Part shown: one piece after another, positions 1-8,612 of the stretch | Layout: each line of letters opens with the position of its first letter | Position numbering within the stretch: the stretch's first letter is position 1 | Assembly (NCBI RefSeq): GCF_900162665.1 | Contig: NZ_LT727810.1 | Location: 626,037 to 690,036 of the forward strand | Reading direction: 5' to 3' | DNA length: 64,000 nt | DNA from: Oceanobacillus sojae | GTDB lineage: Bacteria; Bacillota; Bacilli; Bacillales; Amphibacillaceae | Translations under genes and position numbers: made by a program | Notes under the pieces: generated by a model | What the model was told of the DNA's origin: nothing | What the model saw: only the letters and a program-made list of their open reading frames with translations | The model's database searches: none

Positions 1-2
1 AG

Positions 3-2120
3 GATGATTTAGCGCTTCTATCAGAGGCAGATTGGATTGTTGAAGTTATTGTAGAGAACCTGGAAGCGAAAAAAGAGCTGTTCAAAAAGGTGGATGCGCA
101 CCGCAGGACCGGGGCAATTATAAGCTCTAATACATCAGGAATTTCTGTTGAGGCAATGATTGCAGATTCCTCAGAAGATATGCAGGAGCATTTTTTAGGT
201 ACGCACTTTTTTAATCCGCCGCGTTATTTGAAATTATTAGAAGTTATTCCGACTGATAAGACAAGAACAGAAGTACTTTCTTTTATGAAAACCTTTGGAG
301 AAGATGTGTTAGGGAAGGGTGTTGTAGAAGCAAAGGACACACCAAACTTTATTGCAAACAGGATTGGGACCTACGGGCTTTTGGTGACTGTCCAGGAAAT
401 GGAGAAACAGGGTCTAAGTGTCGGAGAAGTAGATTCAATTACCGGCCCATTGATCGGCAGACCGAAAAGTGCGACATTCCGGACGTTGGATGTAGTCGGA
501 ATAGATACATTTTATCATGTGGCGAACAATGTATACCATCATGTATCCGATCCAAAAGAGAAAGGGATTTTCACTGTTCCCGACTTTTTAAAGCAGATGA
601 TTGATAAAGGCTGGATTGGGGCGAAAAGCGGAAAAGGATTTTATGAAAAGAAAAAGGACCGGACGATTGTAGAAATTAATCCGTCAACTTTAGAGTACCA
701 GGAAAGGAAGAAACTAAAAACAGCAGCCGTAGAATTAGCAAAGCAGGAAAAGGGCGTTAAAAGAAAAATGAAAGCGCTTGTAAATCAAAAAGGCGACAAA
801 GCTTCTGATTTTATTTGGTCTATTATCAAACCGGTGTTATTATATTCTGCTGATTTAGTCGGAGAAATTGCAGATGATGTTGTTTCCATTGATGATGCAA
901 TGAAATGGGGCTTCGGCTGGGAATTAGGGCCATTTGAAATATGGGATGCGATTGGTGTAAGTGCTGCTGTGGAACGCATTCAGGATGAAGATACCGCCGT
1001 GCCAAGCTGGGTACTTGATATGCTGGAAGAAGGGAATGAAACCTTCTATAAGCAGGAAAAAGGAGATAGTTACTTTTACCATGAAGATGGCTATAAACAA
1101 AAGGAAGTAAACAAGAAAGAAATATCCTTAGCAGCAATAAAAGAGCAAAAGGGAGTTATCAAAAAAAATACCGGTGCCAGCCTGATTGATATTGGAGATG
1201 GCGTTGCGCTCCTGGAATTCCATTCAAGAAGTAATGCAATCGGACTGGATATTATTCAGATGGTCAATGAATCGATTGAAGAAGTAAATAAAAATTACAA
1301 AGGTCTTGTAATTGGAAACCAGGGCAAAAATTTCTGTGTCGGTGCTAATTTAGCGATGATGCTGATGGAAGCACAGGATGATAATATTTTCGAATTAGAT
1401 CTTGTTATCCGTCAATTTCAAAATATGACGATGAATATTAAGTATTCCGACAGACCGGTCGTTGCTGCGCCATTTAATATGACATTAGGCGGTGGTGCAG
1501 AGGTATCCCTGCCGGCTGCAGCAATTCAGGCATCACCAGAAACCTATATGGGTCTGGTCGAATTTGGAGTCGGGCTTATCCCTGGTGGAGGAGGAACAAA
1601 AGAGCTCTATTTAAAAGAGCTTAGAAATCTTCCGGAGGGTGTAAATATTGATTTAACGAAGATTGCAAATGATGTCTTTGAAAAAGTAGCAATGGCCAAA
1701 GTGTCCACCTCAGCTAAAGAAGCTATGGAAAATGGATATCTGAATAAAAATGACCGCATCAGCAGAAATCCGGATCACGTTCTCTATGATGCGAAAAAAC
1801 GTGTATTATCTTTATTCAACGAAGGATATGAGAAGCCTGTAAGGGAGAAAATCCCGGTTGTCGGAGAAGCAGGCTATGCAGCAATGGTTATGGGAGCAAA
1901 ATCGCTGCACTATGGCGGATATGCTTCGGAGCATGATTTGAAAATTGCTGAAAAATTAGCCTATGTTTTATCTGGCGGAAGAATAAAAGAGGGTACAGAG
2001 ATTGATGAGCAGGTGATGCTTGATTTGGAAAGAGAAGCATTCTTAAGCCTTATTGCGGAACCGCTGACACAGCAGAGAATGCAGCACATGCTGGTAAAAG
2101 GGAAGCCATTGCGAAATTAA
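3..2120 (+). CDS. fadN: 3-hydroxyacyl-CoA dehydrogenase / enoyl-CoA hydratase, 5' end missing
   Basis: This is the bifunctional beta-oxidation enzyme that hydrates enoyl-CoA and oxidises 3-hydroxyacyl-CoA with NAD+. The frame is open from base 3, so the true start lies before the window; the GTG at 90 is internal. About 705 residues remain, and FadN-type proteins are near 790, so I estimate 80 residues of the NAD-binding domain are lost. The visible order is the dehydrogenase part (HFFNPP motif, then DTPNFIANRIG), followed by a C-terminal crotonase domain with NFCVGANL and a Gly-rich oxyanion-hole segment (LGGGAEVSLP). fadA and fadE follow in the same direction, as in the fadNAE operon of Bacillus, which FadR controls there. 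No promoter is visible because the gene is cut. Confidence 0.93.
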   Translation, partial: DDLALLSEADWIVEVIVENLEAKKELFKKVDAHRRTGAIISSNTSGISVEAMIADSSEDMQEHFLGTHFFNPPRYLKLLEVIPTDKTRTEVLSFMKTFGEDVLGKGVVEAKDTPNFIANRIGTYGLLVTVQEMEKQGLSVGEVDSITGPLIGRPKSATFRTLDVVGIDTFYHVANNVYHHVSDPKEKGIFTVPDFLKQMIDKGWIGAKSGKGFYEKKKDRTIVEINPSTLEYQERKKLKTAAVELAKQEKGVKRKMKALVNQKGDKASDFIWSIIKPVLLYSADLVGEIADDVVSIDDAMKWGFGWELGPFEIWDAIGVSAAVERIQDEDTAVPSWVLDMLEEGNETFYKQEKGDSYFYHEDGYKQKEVNKKEISLAAIKEQKGVIKKNTGASLIDIGDGVALLEFHSRSNAIGLDIIQMVNESIEEVNKNYKGLVIGNQGKNFCVGANLAMMLMEAQDDNIFELDLVIRQFQNMTMNIKYSDRPVVAAPFNMTLGGGAEVSLPAAAIQASPETYMGLVEFGVGLIPGGGGTKELYLKELRNLPEGVNIDLTKIANDVFEKVAMAKVSTSAKEAMENGYLNKNDRISRNPDHVLYDAKKRVLSLFNEGYEKPVREKIPVVGEAGYAAMVMGAKSLHYGGYASEHDLKIAEKLAYVLSGGRIKEGTEIDEQVMLDLEREAFLSLIAEPLTQQRMQHMLVKGKPLRN

Positions 2121-2133
2121 TCTCAAAAGAGGA

Positions 2134-2169
2134 TGTTCAAAAAGCCCAATTTACCGAACTTTTTGAACA
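2134..2169. repeat. Short inverted repeat with TGTTCAAAAAG ends, copy 1
   Basis: Arms TGTTCAAAAAG (2134-2144) and CTTTTTGAACA (2159-2169) enclose a 14-nt centre between fadN and fadA. The right flank ACACGTACTTAAAG nearly matches the flank of the copy at 7496-7549. It could form an RNA hairpin but has no U-run, so it is not a normal terminator. I read it as a minimal member of a dispersed repeat family. Confidence 0.7.
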
Positions 2170-2209
2170 CGTACTTAAAGGGAGCACGCATTCAAAGGAG
2201 GGTACATCC

Positions 2210-3385
2210 GTGAAAGAAGCAGTAATTGTAGCTGGTGCAAGAACACCAGTGGGAAAAGCAAATAAAGGATCGTTACGGGATGTAAGGCCAGATGATCTGG
2301 CAGCTTTAACTGTAAAAGAAACCTTAAAAAGAGCCGGTAATTATCAAGGTTCGGTAGATGATGTAATTATTGGCTGTGCAATGCCGGAAGCAGAACAGGG
2401 AATGAATATGGCGCGTAATATTGCCGGTCTGGCCGGGCTAGGTCATGAGGTACCGGGAATTACCGTAAACCGCTACTGTGCTTCAGGATTACAAACGATT
2501 GCCTATGGTGCCGAACGGATTATGGTCGGTGCTGCTGAGACAATTATTGCTGGCGGTGCAGAATCGATGTCTATGATTCCGATGGGCGGGCATGTCATTA
2601 AACCCAACCCGGCCCTGGTTGCAAATGCGCCGGAATACTATATGAACATGGGACATACGGCAGAGGAAGTAGCAAATCGTTTTGATATTTCAAGAGCAGA
2701 TCAGGATGCTTTTGCAGTACAGAGTCATGAACGCGCTGCTGCAGCAATGGAGAAAGGTCTGTTTAAGGAGGAAATTGTTCCTGTAGAAGTGAAAGAACGT
2801 TTTGTAGGAAAGAACAATAAGATTGAAGAAAAATCCTTCTCCTTTGAGATGGATGAGGGCGTCCGTGCAGGAACAAATATAGAGGTTTTAAGCTCACTGC
2901 GCCCGGCCTTTCATATTAAAGGCAGTGTTACTGCCGGGAATGCTTCACAAATGAGTGATGGGGCAGCTTCTGTTCTGTTAATGGATAAAGAAAAGGCAGA
3001 GGCAGAAGGATTAACACCAATTTTAAAATTCTGTTCCTTTGCGGTAGCTGGAGTAGCACCGGAAATTATGGGAGTCGGTCCGGTAGAAGCAATTCCAAAG
3101 GCAGTAAAAATGGCCGGATTAGAGTTATCTGATATTGGATTGTTTGAATTAAATGAAGCTTTTGCATCCCAGGCACTGCGGGTTATCAGAGCGTTAGATT
3201 TAGATATAGATAAGGTGAATGTAAATGGCGGTGCCATTGCGTTAGGCCACCCGCTGGGCTGTACTGGCACAAAGCTGACAGTCAGCTTAATGCATGAGAT
3301 GAAGCGGAGAAACGAGCAATTTGGAATAGTAACGATGTGTATCGGCGGCGGTATGGGAGCTGCCGGAGTATTTGAACTTCTATAA
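2210..3385 (+). CDS. fadA: 3-ketoacyl-CoA thiolase (acetyl-CoA C-acyltransferase)
   Basis: The thiolase cleaves 3-ketoacyl-CoA to acetyl-CoA and a shortened acyl-CoA. It has 391 residues, the usual length. The nucleophilic Cys is in NRYCASGLQT near residue 90, the His is in GGAIALGHPLGCTG near 350, and the second Cys is in TMCIGGGMGAAG near 380. The start is GTG at 2210 with AAAGGAGG about 8 nt upstream. It lies 89 nt after fadN with a small repeat between them, and 24 nt before fadE, consistent with one operon. Confidence 0.95.
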   Translation: MKEAVIVAGARTPVGKANKGSLRDVRPDDLAALTVKETLKRAGNYQGSVDDVIIGCAMPEAEQGMNMARNIAGLAGLGHEVPGITVNRYCASGLQTIAYGAERIMVGAAETIIAGGAESMSMIPMGGHVIKPNPALVANAPEYYMNMGHTAEEVANRFDISRADQDAFAVQSHERAAAAMEKGLFKEEIVPVEVKERFVGKNNKIEEKSFSFEMDEGVRAGTNIEVLSSLRPAFHIKGSVTAGNASQMSDGAASVLLMDKEKAEAEGLTPILKFCSFAVAGVAPEIMGVGPVEAIPKAVKMAGLELSDIGLFELNEAFASQALRVIRALDLDIDKVNVNGGAIALGHPLGCTGTKLTVSLMHEMKRRNEQFGIVTMCIGGGMGAAGVFELL

Positions 3386-3409
3386 ACTACCAGAAAAGGG
3401 GTAATCATA

Positions 3410-5194
3410 ATGAGTGAAACAAAAGAAAGATTATTTAAAGGCGGCGGTTTTCTAGTTGAGGATATTTCCGGAGAGGATATCATTACACCGGAGGATTTTA
3501 CAGATGAACATAAGATGATTGCGAAAACAACAGAAGATTTTGTACTGGGAGAAGTTGTTCCTAAGATTGATAATCTGGAAAATCACGAATTTGAACATTC
3601 TGTGAAACTGCTCAAAAAAGCAGGAGAATTAGGTCTGCTGGGCGCAGATGTCCCAGAGGCATATGGCGGTCTGGCTCTGGATAAAATCAGTTCTTCCTTA
3701 ATTACAGAGAAGTTTTCCCGTGCAGGAGGATTCTCAATTACCCATGGAGCACATGTTGGAATTGGATCACTGCCGATTGTCTTCTTTGGTAATGAAGACC
3801 AAAAGGAAAAATATTTACCTAAATTAGCTACTGGTGAGTTAATTGCTGCTTACGCATTAACAGAGCCGAGCTCCGGTTCGGATGCACTTGGAGCAAAAGC
3901 AACAGCAAAATTGAACGATGCAGGCACACATTATATATTAAATGGAGAGAAGCAATGGATTACCAACTCAGCTTTTGCGGATGTCTTTGTCGTATACGCT
4001 AAAATTGATGGTGAGCATTTCAGTGCTTTTATTGTTGAAAGGGATTACCCTGGCGTATCTACAGGACCGGAAGAAAAGAAAATGGGAATTAAAAGCTCTT
4101 CCACAAGAACACTTGTATTAGAGGATGCAGAAGTTCCTGTAGAAAATCTGCTTGGTGAAAAGGGCCGAGGTCATGTGATTGCTTTTAATATCCTGAACGT
4201 AGGTCGCTATAAATTAGCTGTCGGCGGAGTCGGAGGGTCGAAGCGTGCATTGGAATTAGCAGCAAAGTATGCGAACGAACGTAAACAGTTCCAAACGCCT
4301 ATTTCAAGCTTCACTCTGACACAGGAAAAATTAGCAACGATCGCTTCAAAAATCTATGCCAATGAAAGCGCAGTTTATCGAACAGTCGGGTTATTTGAAC
4401 AGCGGATGGGTGCATTAACCGATGAACAGCTGCAGGATGGCCGCGAAGTCGCCCGGGCAATCGCAGAGTATCAAATTGAGTGCTCCATGACAAAATATAT
4501 GGCTACAGAATTACTGGATTATGCAGCAGATGAAGCTGTTCAGCTGCACGGCGGATATGGTTTTATGCAGGAGTATGAAGTGGAGCGTATTTACCGCGAT
4601 TCCCGTATTAATCGTATTTTCGAAGGAACCAATGAAATTAACAGACTTATCGTGCCGGGAACGCTTCTGAAAAAAGCATTAAAAGGTGAACTGCCGCTGT
4701 TGGAAAAGGCACAGGGGCTGCAGGAAGAATTAATGATGATGATGCCGGAGGAAGTCGGGACAGAAGCCTTAGAACAAGAAAAGTATTTATTAAGAAATGC
4801 GAAAAAAATGATTCTGCTGGGTGCTGGTTTAGCAGCACAGAAATATGGCAAAAAATTAGACCGCGAGCAAGAAATTCTCATTAAATTAGCTGATATGACA
4901 GCAGAAGTATTTAATATGGAGTCTGCAATTCTTCGTACAGAAAAAGCCATTGCTAAGGCTGGTCCGGAAAAAGTGCATCAAAAGTTATTGTATACAGAAG
5001 TCTATGTCCAGGAAGCATTTAACCGGATGGAAGCAGCGGCAAAGGAAATTCTGATTACAGCAGAAGAAGGAGATACATTGCGTATTATGCTGTCCTCTCT
5101 GCGTAAGCTGACCAGACATACACCAATCAATACAGTTAAAAAGAAACGAGAAATTGCCGCAAAAATTATTGAGGAAGAAAAATATATTGTCTGA
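3410..5194 (+). CDS. fadE: Acyl-CoA dehydrogenase
   Basis: This FAD enzyme carries out the first oxidation step of beta-oxidation. At 594 residues it is longer than the usual 380-residue family; residues 1 to about 430 form the classical dehydrogenase, and the remaining 160 are a C-terminal helical extension as in Bacillus FadE (YusJ). Visible motifs are YALTEPSSGSD, WITNSAFADVF, LHGGYGFMQEYEVERIYRD and FEGTNEINR. The ATG at 3410 follows an AAAAGGGG ribosome site. It is the last gene of the fad operon, followed by a clear terminator. Confidence 0.95.
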   Translation: MSETKERLFKGGGFLVEDISGEDIITPEDFTDEHKMIAKTTEDFVLGEVVPKIDNLENHEFEHSVKLLKKAGELGLLGADVPEAYGGLALDKISSSLITEKFSRAGGFSITHGAHVGIGSLPIVFFGNEDQKEKYLPKLATGELIAAYALTEPSSGSDALGAKATAKLNDAGTHYILNGEKQWITNSAFADVFVVYAKIDGEHFSAFIVERDYPGVSTGPEEKKMGIKSSSTRTLVLEDAEVPVENLLGEKGRGHVIAFNILNVGRYKLAVGGVGGSKRALELAAKYANERKQFQTPISSFTLTQEKLATIASKIYANESAVYRTVGLFEQRMGALTDEQLQDGREVARAIAEYQIECSMTKYMATELLDYAADEAVQLHGGYGFMQEYEVERIYRDSRINRIFEGTNEINRLIVPGTLLKKALKGELPLLEKAQGLQEELMMMMPEEVGTEALEQEKYLLRNAKKMILLGAGLAAQKYGKKLDREQEILIKLADMTAEVFNMESAILRTEKAIAKAGPEKVHQKLLYTEVYVQEAFNRMEAAAKEILITAEEGDTLRIMLSSLRKLTRHTPINTVKKKREIAAKIIEEEKYIV

Positions 5195-5207
5195 TAAAAG
5201 ATAGTGC

Positions 5208-5237
5208 AAAAAAAGAGGCTGATTTGCCTCTTTTTTT
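5208..5237 (+). terminator. Rho-independent terminator of fadNAE
   Basis: The sequence is AAAAAAAGAGGC (5208-5219), a TGATTT loop, then GCCTCTTTTTTT (5226-5237). It is a perfect stem with T-runs on both sides, so it may also serve transcripts from the minus strand. Confidence 0.9.
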
Positions 5238-5330
5238 GATTGCTTTCGTTCAAAGGGTTAAGATGCTGTACACTCTCGTTTATAGAGAAAATTCAAAAAA
5301 ACTGCTGAGAGTAAGTTGAGATTTGTCTTA

Positions 5331-6125
5331 TCACTCTGATTTATCTTTTAATAATGCTTTAATTTCTTTTAATTCCAGATTCATTTCTTCAAGTTTTTTG
5401 TCTGTTGGTGGAGGTGTTTCTTCCCGGCTGGCTTCCTCTACATTATTTACTACAACACCTACAAATAAATTAACAATAACGAATGCACCAATTAAAATAA
5501 AGGTTACAAAATACCACCAGGAGGAGGGATCTTGTTCTAAAACAGGATACATTACACCACTTGCCCATGATTCTAATGTAATCACCTGAAATAAGGTGAG
5601 CAGGGTGCGATGTAAAGAGCCAAAGTATTCAGGGGAAATGGAACTGAAAAGCGTTGTACCAATGACTCCATAGACATAGAAGAACAGCCCTAAAAGAATC
5701 ATGATTGTTCCCATGGAAGGAATAGTTAACAGTAACGCATTAACCATCTTTCTTAAGGACGGGATAATCGATATCGCTCTTAATACCCGAAGGACTCTTA
5801 AGATACGTAATACCATTATGTAACTTGAGCCAAGGAATATGATACTGGCCGATATAATAATTAAATCAAATACATTCCATGGATTCTTAAAAAAAGCAAT
5901 AAGAGAAGGACTCCCTATTAATCTAATAATAATTTCAATTGTAAATATGATTAATAATAGTGTATCCATCCAGTAGATGATAGAGGCGAATTGATTGGTA
6001 ACAGCAGGGTATGTTTCAAAACCTACAATGATGGCATTAAAGATAATTAATCCGATAATCGTATTCGTAAATGTTTTATTCTCCGCAATTGCAGCGCATT
6101 TGGCTTGAAAAGCATTCTTTATCAT
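5331..6125 (-). CDS. Voltage-gated sodium channel of the NaChBac type
   Basis: This is a one-domain, six-helix bacterial sodium channel acting as a tetramer, 264 residues. The fourth helix holds the voltage sensor, with Arg at every third position in VLRILRVLRVLRAI. The pore filter reads TLESWAS (codons at 5559-5579), identical to the sodium-selective filter of NaChBac. A short C-terminal stretch (KKLEEMNLELKEIKALL) fits the coiled coil that assembles such channels. In alkaliphilic bacilli the homologue supports pH homeostasis, motility and chemotaxis (established knowledge); the role here is inferred. It is monocistronic, ATG at 6125 with AAAGGAAA upstream, and converges on fadE. Confidence 0.93.
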   Translation of the reverse strand: MIKNAFQAKCAAIAENKTFTNTIIGLIIFNAIIVGFETYPAVTNQFASIIYWMDTLLLIIFTIEIIIRLIGSPSLIAFFKNPWNVFDLIIISASIIFLGSSYIMVLRILRVLRVLRAISIIPSLRKMVNALLLTIPSMGTIMILLGLFFYVYGVIGTTLFSSISPEYFGSLHRTLLTLFQVITLESWASGVMYPVLEQDPSSWWYFVTFILIGAFVIVNLFVGVVVNNVEEASREETPPPTDKKLEEMNLELKEIKALLKDKSE

Positions 6126-6192
6126 GATGGATATTTCCTTTCCCTTAAGAGCTCATCTGTTTCATTAAATAAATCGATTGCAATTTAAAAGA

Positions 6193-6431
6193 GTGTGTTC
6201 AAAAAGTAGCTATAAGTGCATCCTTGCTCATATGATGTGCTGAAATACGAATTTGATCCATTCGTGTGAATTACCATTCACACGCCTTTCAGCCGAGCTG
6301 AAAGGTAGCAGTATAGTGAGGTAACAAGGAAATAAATATATTTATTTCCTTGTTACCTCACTATACTGCGTAAATGGATCAAGAGCACACTTAGATGAAA
6401 GAGCAGTCATTTAGGCACTTTTTGAATACAC
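6193..6431. repeat. 239-bp nested inverted-repeat element with cloverleaf-like fold
   Basis: The outer ends are GTGTGTTCAAAAAGT (6193-6207) and ACTTTTTGAATACAC (6417-6431), matching at 14 of 15 positions when inverted. Inside, TTGATCCATT (6253-6262) pairs with AATGGATCAA (6373-6382). Within that stem lie three hairpins: 6263-6284 (9-bp arms, 4-nt loop), 6285-6305 (9-bp arms, 3-nt loop) and 6308-6369. The element fills the gap between the divergent channel gene and the DinB gene and holds no credible ORF. It resembles a miniature mobile element; the ends are shared with the repeats at 2134 and 7496. Confidence 0.8.
6308..6369. repeat. Perfect 62-bp palindrome
   Basis: Checked base by base, 31-bp arms meet with no spacer at 6338/6339. 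The left arm begins GCAGTATAGTGAGG and the right arm ends CCTCACTATACTGC. The centre is AT-rich (AAATATATTT), which would favour cruciform extrusion. It is the third hairpin of the element at 6193-6431. Confidence 0.95.
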
Positions 6432-6598
6432 TTTAAAAGGTCTTTTTCTTCACAATTATTATTGTACGAAGACTTCTTCGTTTTGTCACTTCTAACTGCG
6501 TTTACTATATGCTGCAAATTGATTCAATATATTGGATTAAAGCGGAAGTTTCATGGTACGCTAATAAAAAAAGAAACAATATTACAGGAGGGATTAAC

Positions 6599-7075
6599 AT
6601 GTATCGAAAATTAAATGATTTTTTAACAGAATGGTCACAGTCTGCTGACGGGACCAAGGCGGTATTAGAAGCCTTAGAAGATGAAAAACTGGATCAATCT
6701 ATTGAAGAAGGACACAATAGTCTCGGCTGGTTAGGGTGGCATTTAGTGAACAGTCCTGTATTCTTCATGAGCTTAGTAGGCGTTAATCTGGATTCTCCTT
6801 ATGATCCTGATGAAATTCCGGTAAAAGCAAATGAAATTCTCGAAGCATATGAGGACATTTCAAAACGTGTTATAAAGAAAGCAAAAGAACAACTGTCAGA
6901 TGAAGCTTTAGTAAATGAAACCGGTGATTTTGGCGGACCTGCACCAAAGGGAAGTATTTTACGAATGCTCGTCAGTCACCAGATTCATCACCGCGGTCAA
7001 ATGACCGTTTTACTTAGACAAGCTGGTCTGAAGGTGCCTGGAGTTATGGGACCGACAAAAGAGGATCAGCAGTAA
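6599..7075 (+). CDS. DinB/YfiT-like putative metal-dependent protein
   Basis: This is a 158-residue four-helix-bundle protein of the DinB superfamily. The metal-ligand pattern is visible as His in GWHLVNSP (near residue 45) and HQIHHRGQM (near 130). Many members are thiol-dependent transferases or of unknown role, so no substrate can be named. The ATG at 6599 is chosen because CAGGAGGG lies about 7 nt upstream; the frame is open further back to 6509 without a ribosome site. The gene for the YusI-like protein follows 17 nt later, so the two may be cotranscribed. Confidence 0.8.
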   Translation: MYRKLNDFLTEWSQSADGTKAVLEALEDEKLDQSIEEGHNSLGWLGWHLVNSPVFFMSLVGVNLDSPYDPDEIPVKANEILEAYEDISKRVIKKAKEQLSDEALVNETGDFGGPAPKGSILRMLVSHQIHHRGQMTVLLRQAGLKVPGVMGPTKEDQQ

Positions 7076-7092
7076 AGAACGGAGGAATACAA

Positions 7093-7449
7093 ATGACATT
7101 ATCTTTTTACTGGTACCCCAAGTGTGGTACCTGCCGAAATGCGAAAAAATGGCTGGATGAAAATCAAATTGATTATAAAGCAATTCATATTGTAGAGGAG
7201 CCTCCAAGTGAAAAACAGATACTGGCCCTGATGGAATCAAGCGATTTACCGGCAAAGAAATTTTTTAATACAAGTGGTAAAAAGTATCGTGAGCTTCATT
7301 TAAAGGAAAAAATAAATGATTTATCGCCTCAGGAAATGGCGGAAATTTTAGCTTCCGACGGTATGTTAATAAAAAGACCAATCCTGACAGATGGAAAGAA
7401 AGTAACTGCCGGTTTTAATGAAGAAACCTATGAATCTGTTTGGAAGTAA
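7093..7449 (+). CDS. yusI: ArsC/Spx-family thioredoxin-fold protein (YusI-like)
   Basis: This is a 118-residue protein of the ArsC/Spx family. The redox motif CGTC sits at residues 11-14 in YPKCGTCRNAKKW, and the conserved Arg-Pro lies in LIKRPILTDG near residue 95. The family includes arsenate reductases and Spx regulators; the position next to gcvH matches B. subtilis yusI, whose function is not settled. The ATG at 7093 follows a GGAGGA site. It is followed by a copy of the short repeat. Confidence 0.85.
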   Translation: MTLSFYWYPKCGTCRNAKKWLDENQIDYKAIHIVEEPPSEKQILALMESSDLPAKKFFNTSGKKYRELHLKEKINDLSPQEMAEILASDGMLIKRPILTDGKKVTAGFNEETYESVWK

Positions 7450-7495
7450 GGTAGGGCTAGAATTTAAACCCGCTTCAATGTATAGTAAAAGAAGA

Positions 7496-7549
7496 TGTTC
7501 AAAAAGACCCCTTGACCTTCTTGCTTCTGATTCGGGCCCTTTTTGAACA
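7496..7549. repeat. Short inverted repeat with TGTTCAAAAAG ends, copy 3
   Basis: The arms are TGTTCAAAAAG (7496-7506) and CTTTTTGAACA (7539-7549), with a 32-nt centre that adds a short CCC/GGG pairing. The flank ACACGTGATTAAAG resembles that of copy 1. It lies between yusI and gcvH. The centre differs from the other copies, so only the ends are conserved. Confidence 0.7.
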
Positions 7550-7591
7550 CGTGATTAAAGCGAAATAATGATGATTTTGGAGGGATACGAA

Positions 7592-7972
7592 ATGAGCTTG
7601 CCAGAGGATTATTTATATTCAAAAGAACATGAATGGGTAAAGAAAGAAGATGGAAAAGTTCGTATTGGAATTACAGACTTCGCACAGGATGAGCTTGGAG
7701 ATATTGTCTTTGTGGAGTTACCGGAAGTCGGCGATTCTTTAGAGCTTGATGAACCGTTTGGCAGTGTAGAATCAGTTAAAACGGTATCTGAGCTGTATGC
7801 TCCTGTGAGCGGAAAAGTTGTAGAAGTAAATGAAGAGCTGGAAGACAGCCCTGAGCTTGTAAATGAATCACCATACGAAAAAGCATGGATGATCGTTATT
7901 GAAGTTGAGGATGATACGGATGTAAATGAATTATTAGATGCAGAAGCATACCAGGAATTTATAGAAGAATAA
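7592..7972 (+). CDS. gcvH: Glycine cleavage system H protein
   Basis: This is the lipoyl carrier of the glycine cleavage complex, also used in Bacillus as a donor in lipoate relay. It has 126 residues. The lipoylated Lys is in [15 protein letters not shown] near residue 63. The ATG at 7592 is chosen over the open frame from 7568 because GGAGGG lies 8 nt before it. It stands alone, away from gcvT and gcvPAB, as in B. subtilis. Confidence 0.95.
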   Translation: MSLPEDYLYSKEHEWVKKEDGKVRIGITDFAQDELGDIVFVELPEVGDSLELDEPFGSVESVKTVSELYAPVSGKVVEVNEELEDSPELVNESPYEKAWMIVIEVEDDTDVNELLDAEAYQEFIEE

Positions 7973-8042
7973 TATAATTACCTTACGCGCCTATTCCAGA
8001 GAATCTTCATCTGAAATTTTCAAAAGGGCTCTAAAAAAGGGT

Positions 8043-8087
8043 GAAAAGAGCTGACTTTTCCACAATCGTGTATAGTTAGCTCTTTTC
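8043..8087 (+). terminator. Terminator after gcvH
   Basis: GAAAAGAGCTGAC (8043-8055) pairs with GTTAGCTCTTTTC (8075-8087) across a 19-nt loop, with a T-rich tail. It separates gcvH from the Toprim gene. Confidence 0.7.
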
Positions 8088-8139
8088 TTTTCATATAATA
8101 TAGAAAAAGCATATTAGTTGCGATAAGGAGTGCAAGACG

Positions 8140-8502
8140 ATGATGGAAGATGATTACAGTAAAGTTATAATCGTTGAAGGGTTATCTGATAAAAAACATA
8201 TTGAAAAAATTCTTGACGATAATACCATCACCATTGTTTGTACAAATGGAACCATAGGCGTAGAAAGATTTGAAGAGCTGTTGGAATATTATCATTTAGA
8301 TGAAACGGATGTATTTATTCTTGTGGACGAGGATGAATCAGGAATGAAACTTCGGAAGCAGCTGGGAAGGGAATTGCCGCATGCAGAGCATATTTATGTA
8401 AGCAGCGAATTCAGAGAAGTTGCTGCTACTCCAATGAAGACATTGGCAAGTATTCTTGCCGGCAAGCGAATCGGAATAGACCTTAATTATCTTGCAAAAT
8501 AA
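8140..8502 (+). CDS. yusF: Toprim-domain protein (YusF-like)
   Basis: This is a 120-residue stand-alone Toprim domain. The catalytic Glu is in IIVEGLSDKKH and the Asp pair is in LVDEDESG, as in ribonuclease M5 and primases. Such small Toprim proteins are thought to be nucleases but none is named for this one. Two ATG codons (8140, 8143) follow AAGGAG; either could serve. Its place after gcvH matches B. subtilis yusF. Confidence 0.82.
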   Translation: MMEDDYSKVIIVEGLSDKKHIEKILDDNTITIVCTNGTIGVERFEELLEYYHLDETDVFILVDEDESGMKLRKQLGRELPHAEHIYVSSEFREVAATPMKTLASILAGKRIGIDLNYLAK

Positions 8503-8612
8503 TAAGTTTACGCGTTAAAATAAAAATGCATTTTATTCATCAAGGAAATGATTGCAAGGGTTAATATTTCTTCTGATATTTATGAAGAGAAGAAAGATTG
8601 AGGGGAATCAAC

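Noticed and set aside
2134..2169. Repeat between fadN and fadA as an intrinsic terminator
   Set aside because: The hairpin has no U-run after it and fadA follows at once; the same ends recur at other loci with different centres.
2911..3483. 190-codon minus-strand ORF opposite fadA
   Set aside because: It lies wholly on the opposite strand of a clear thiolase gene, has Ser/Pro/Ile-rich noise composition and no ribosome site; it is a shadow of fadA codon use.
7973..8139. Glycine riboswitch or T-box near gcvH
   Set aside because: The gap after gcvH contains only a plain terminator hairpin; the gap before it holds the repeat. No tandem aptamer or T-box sequence is visible.
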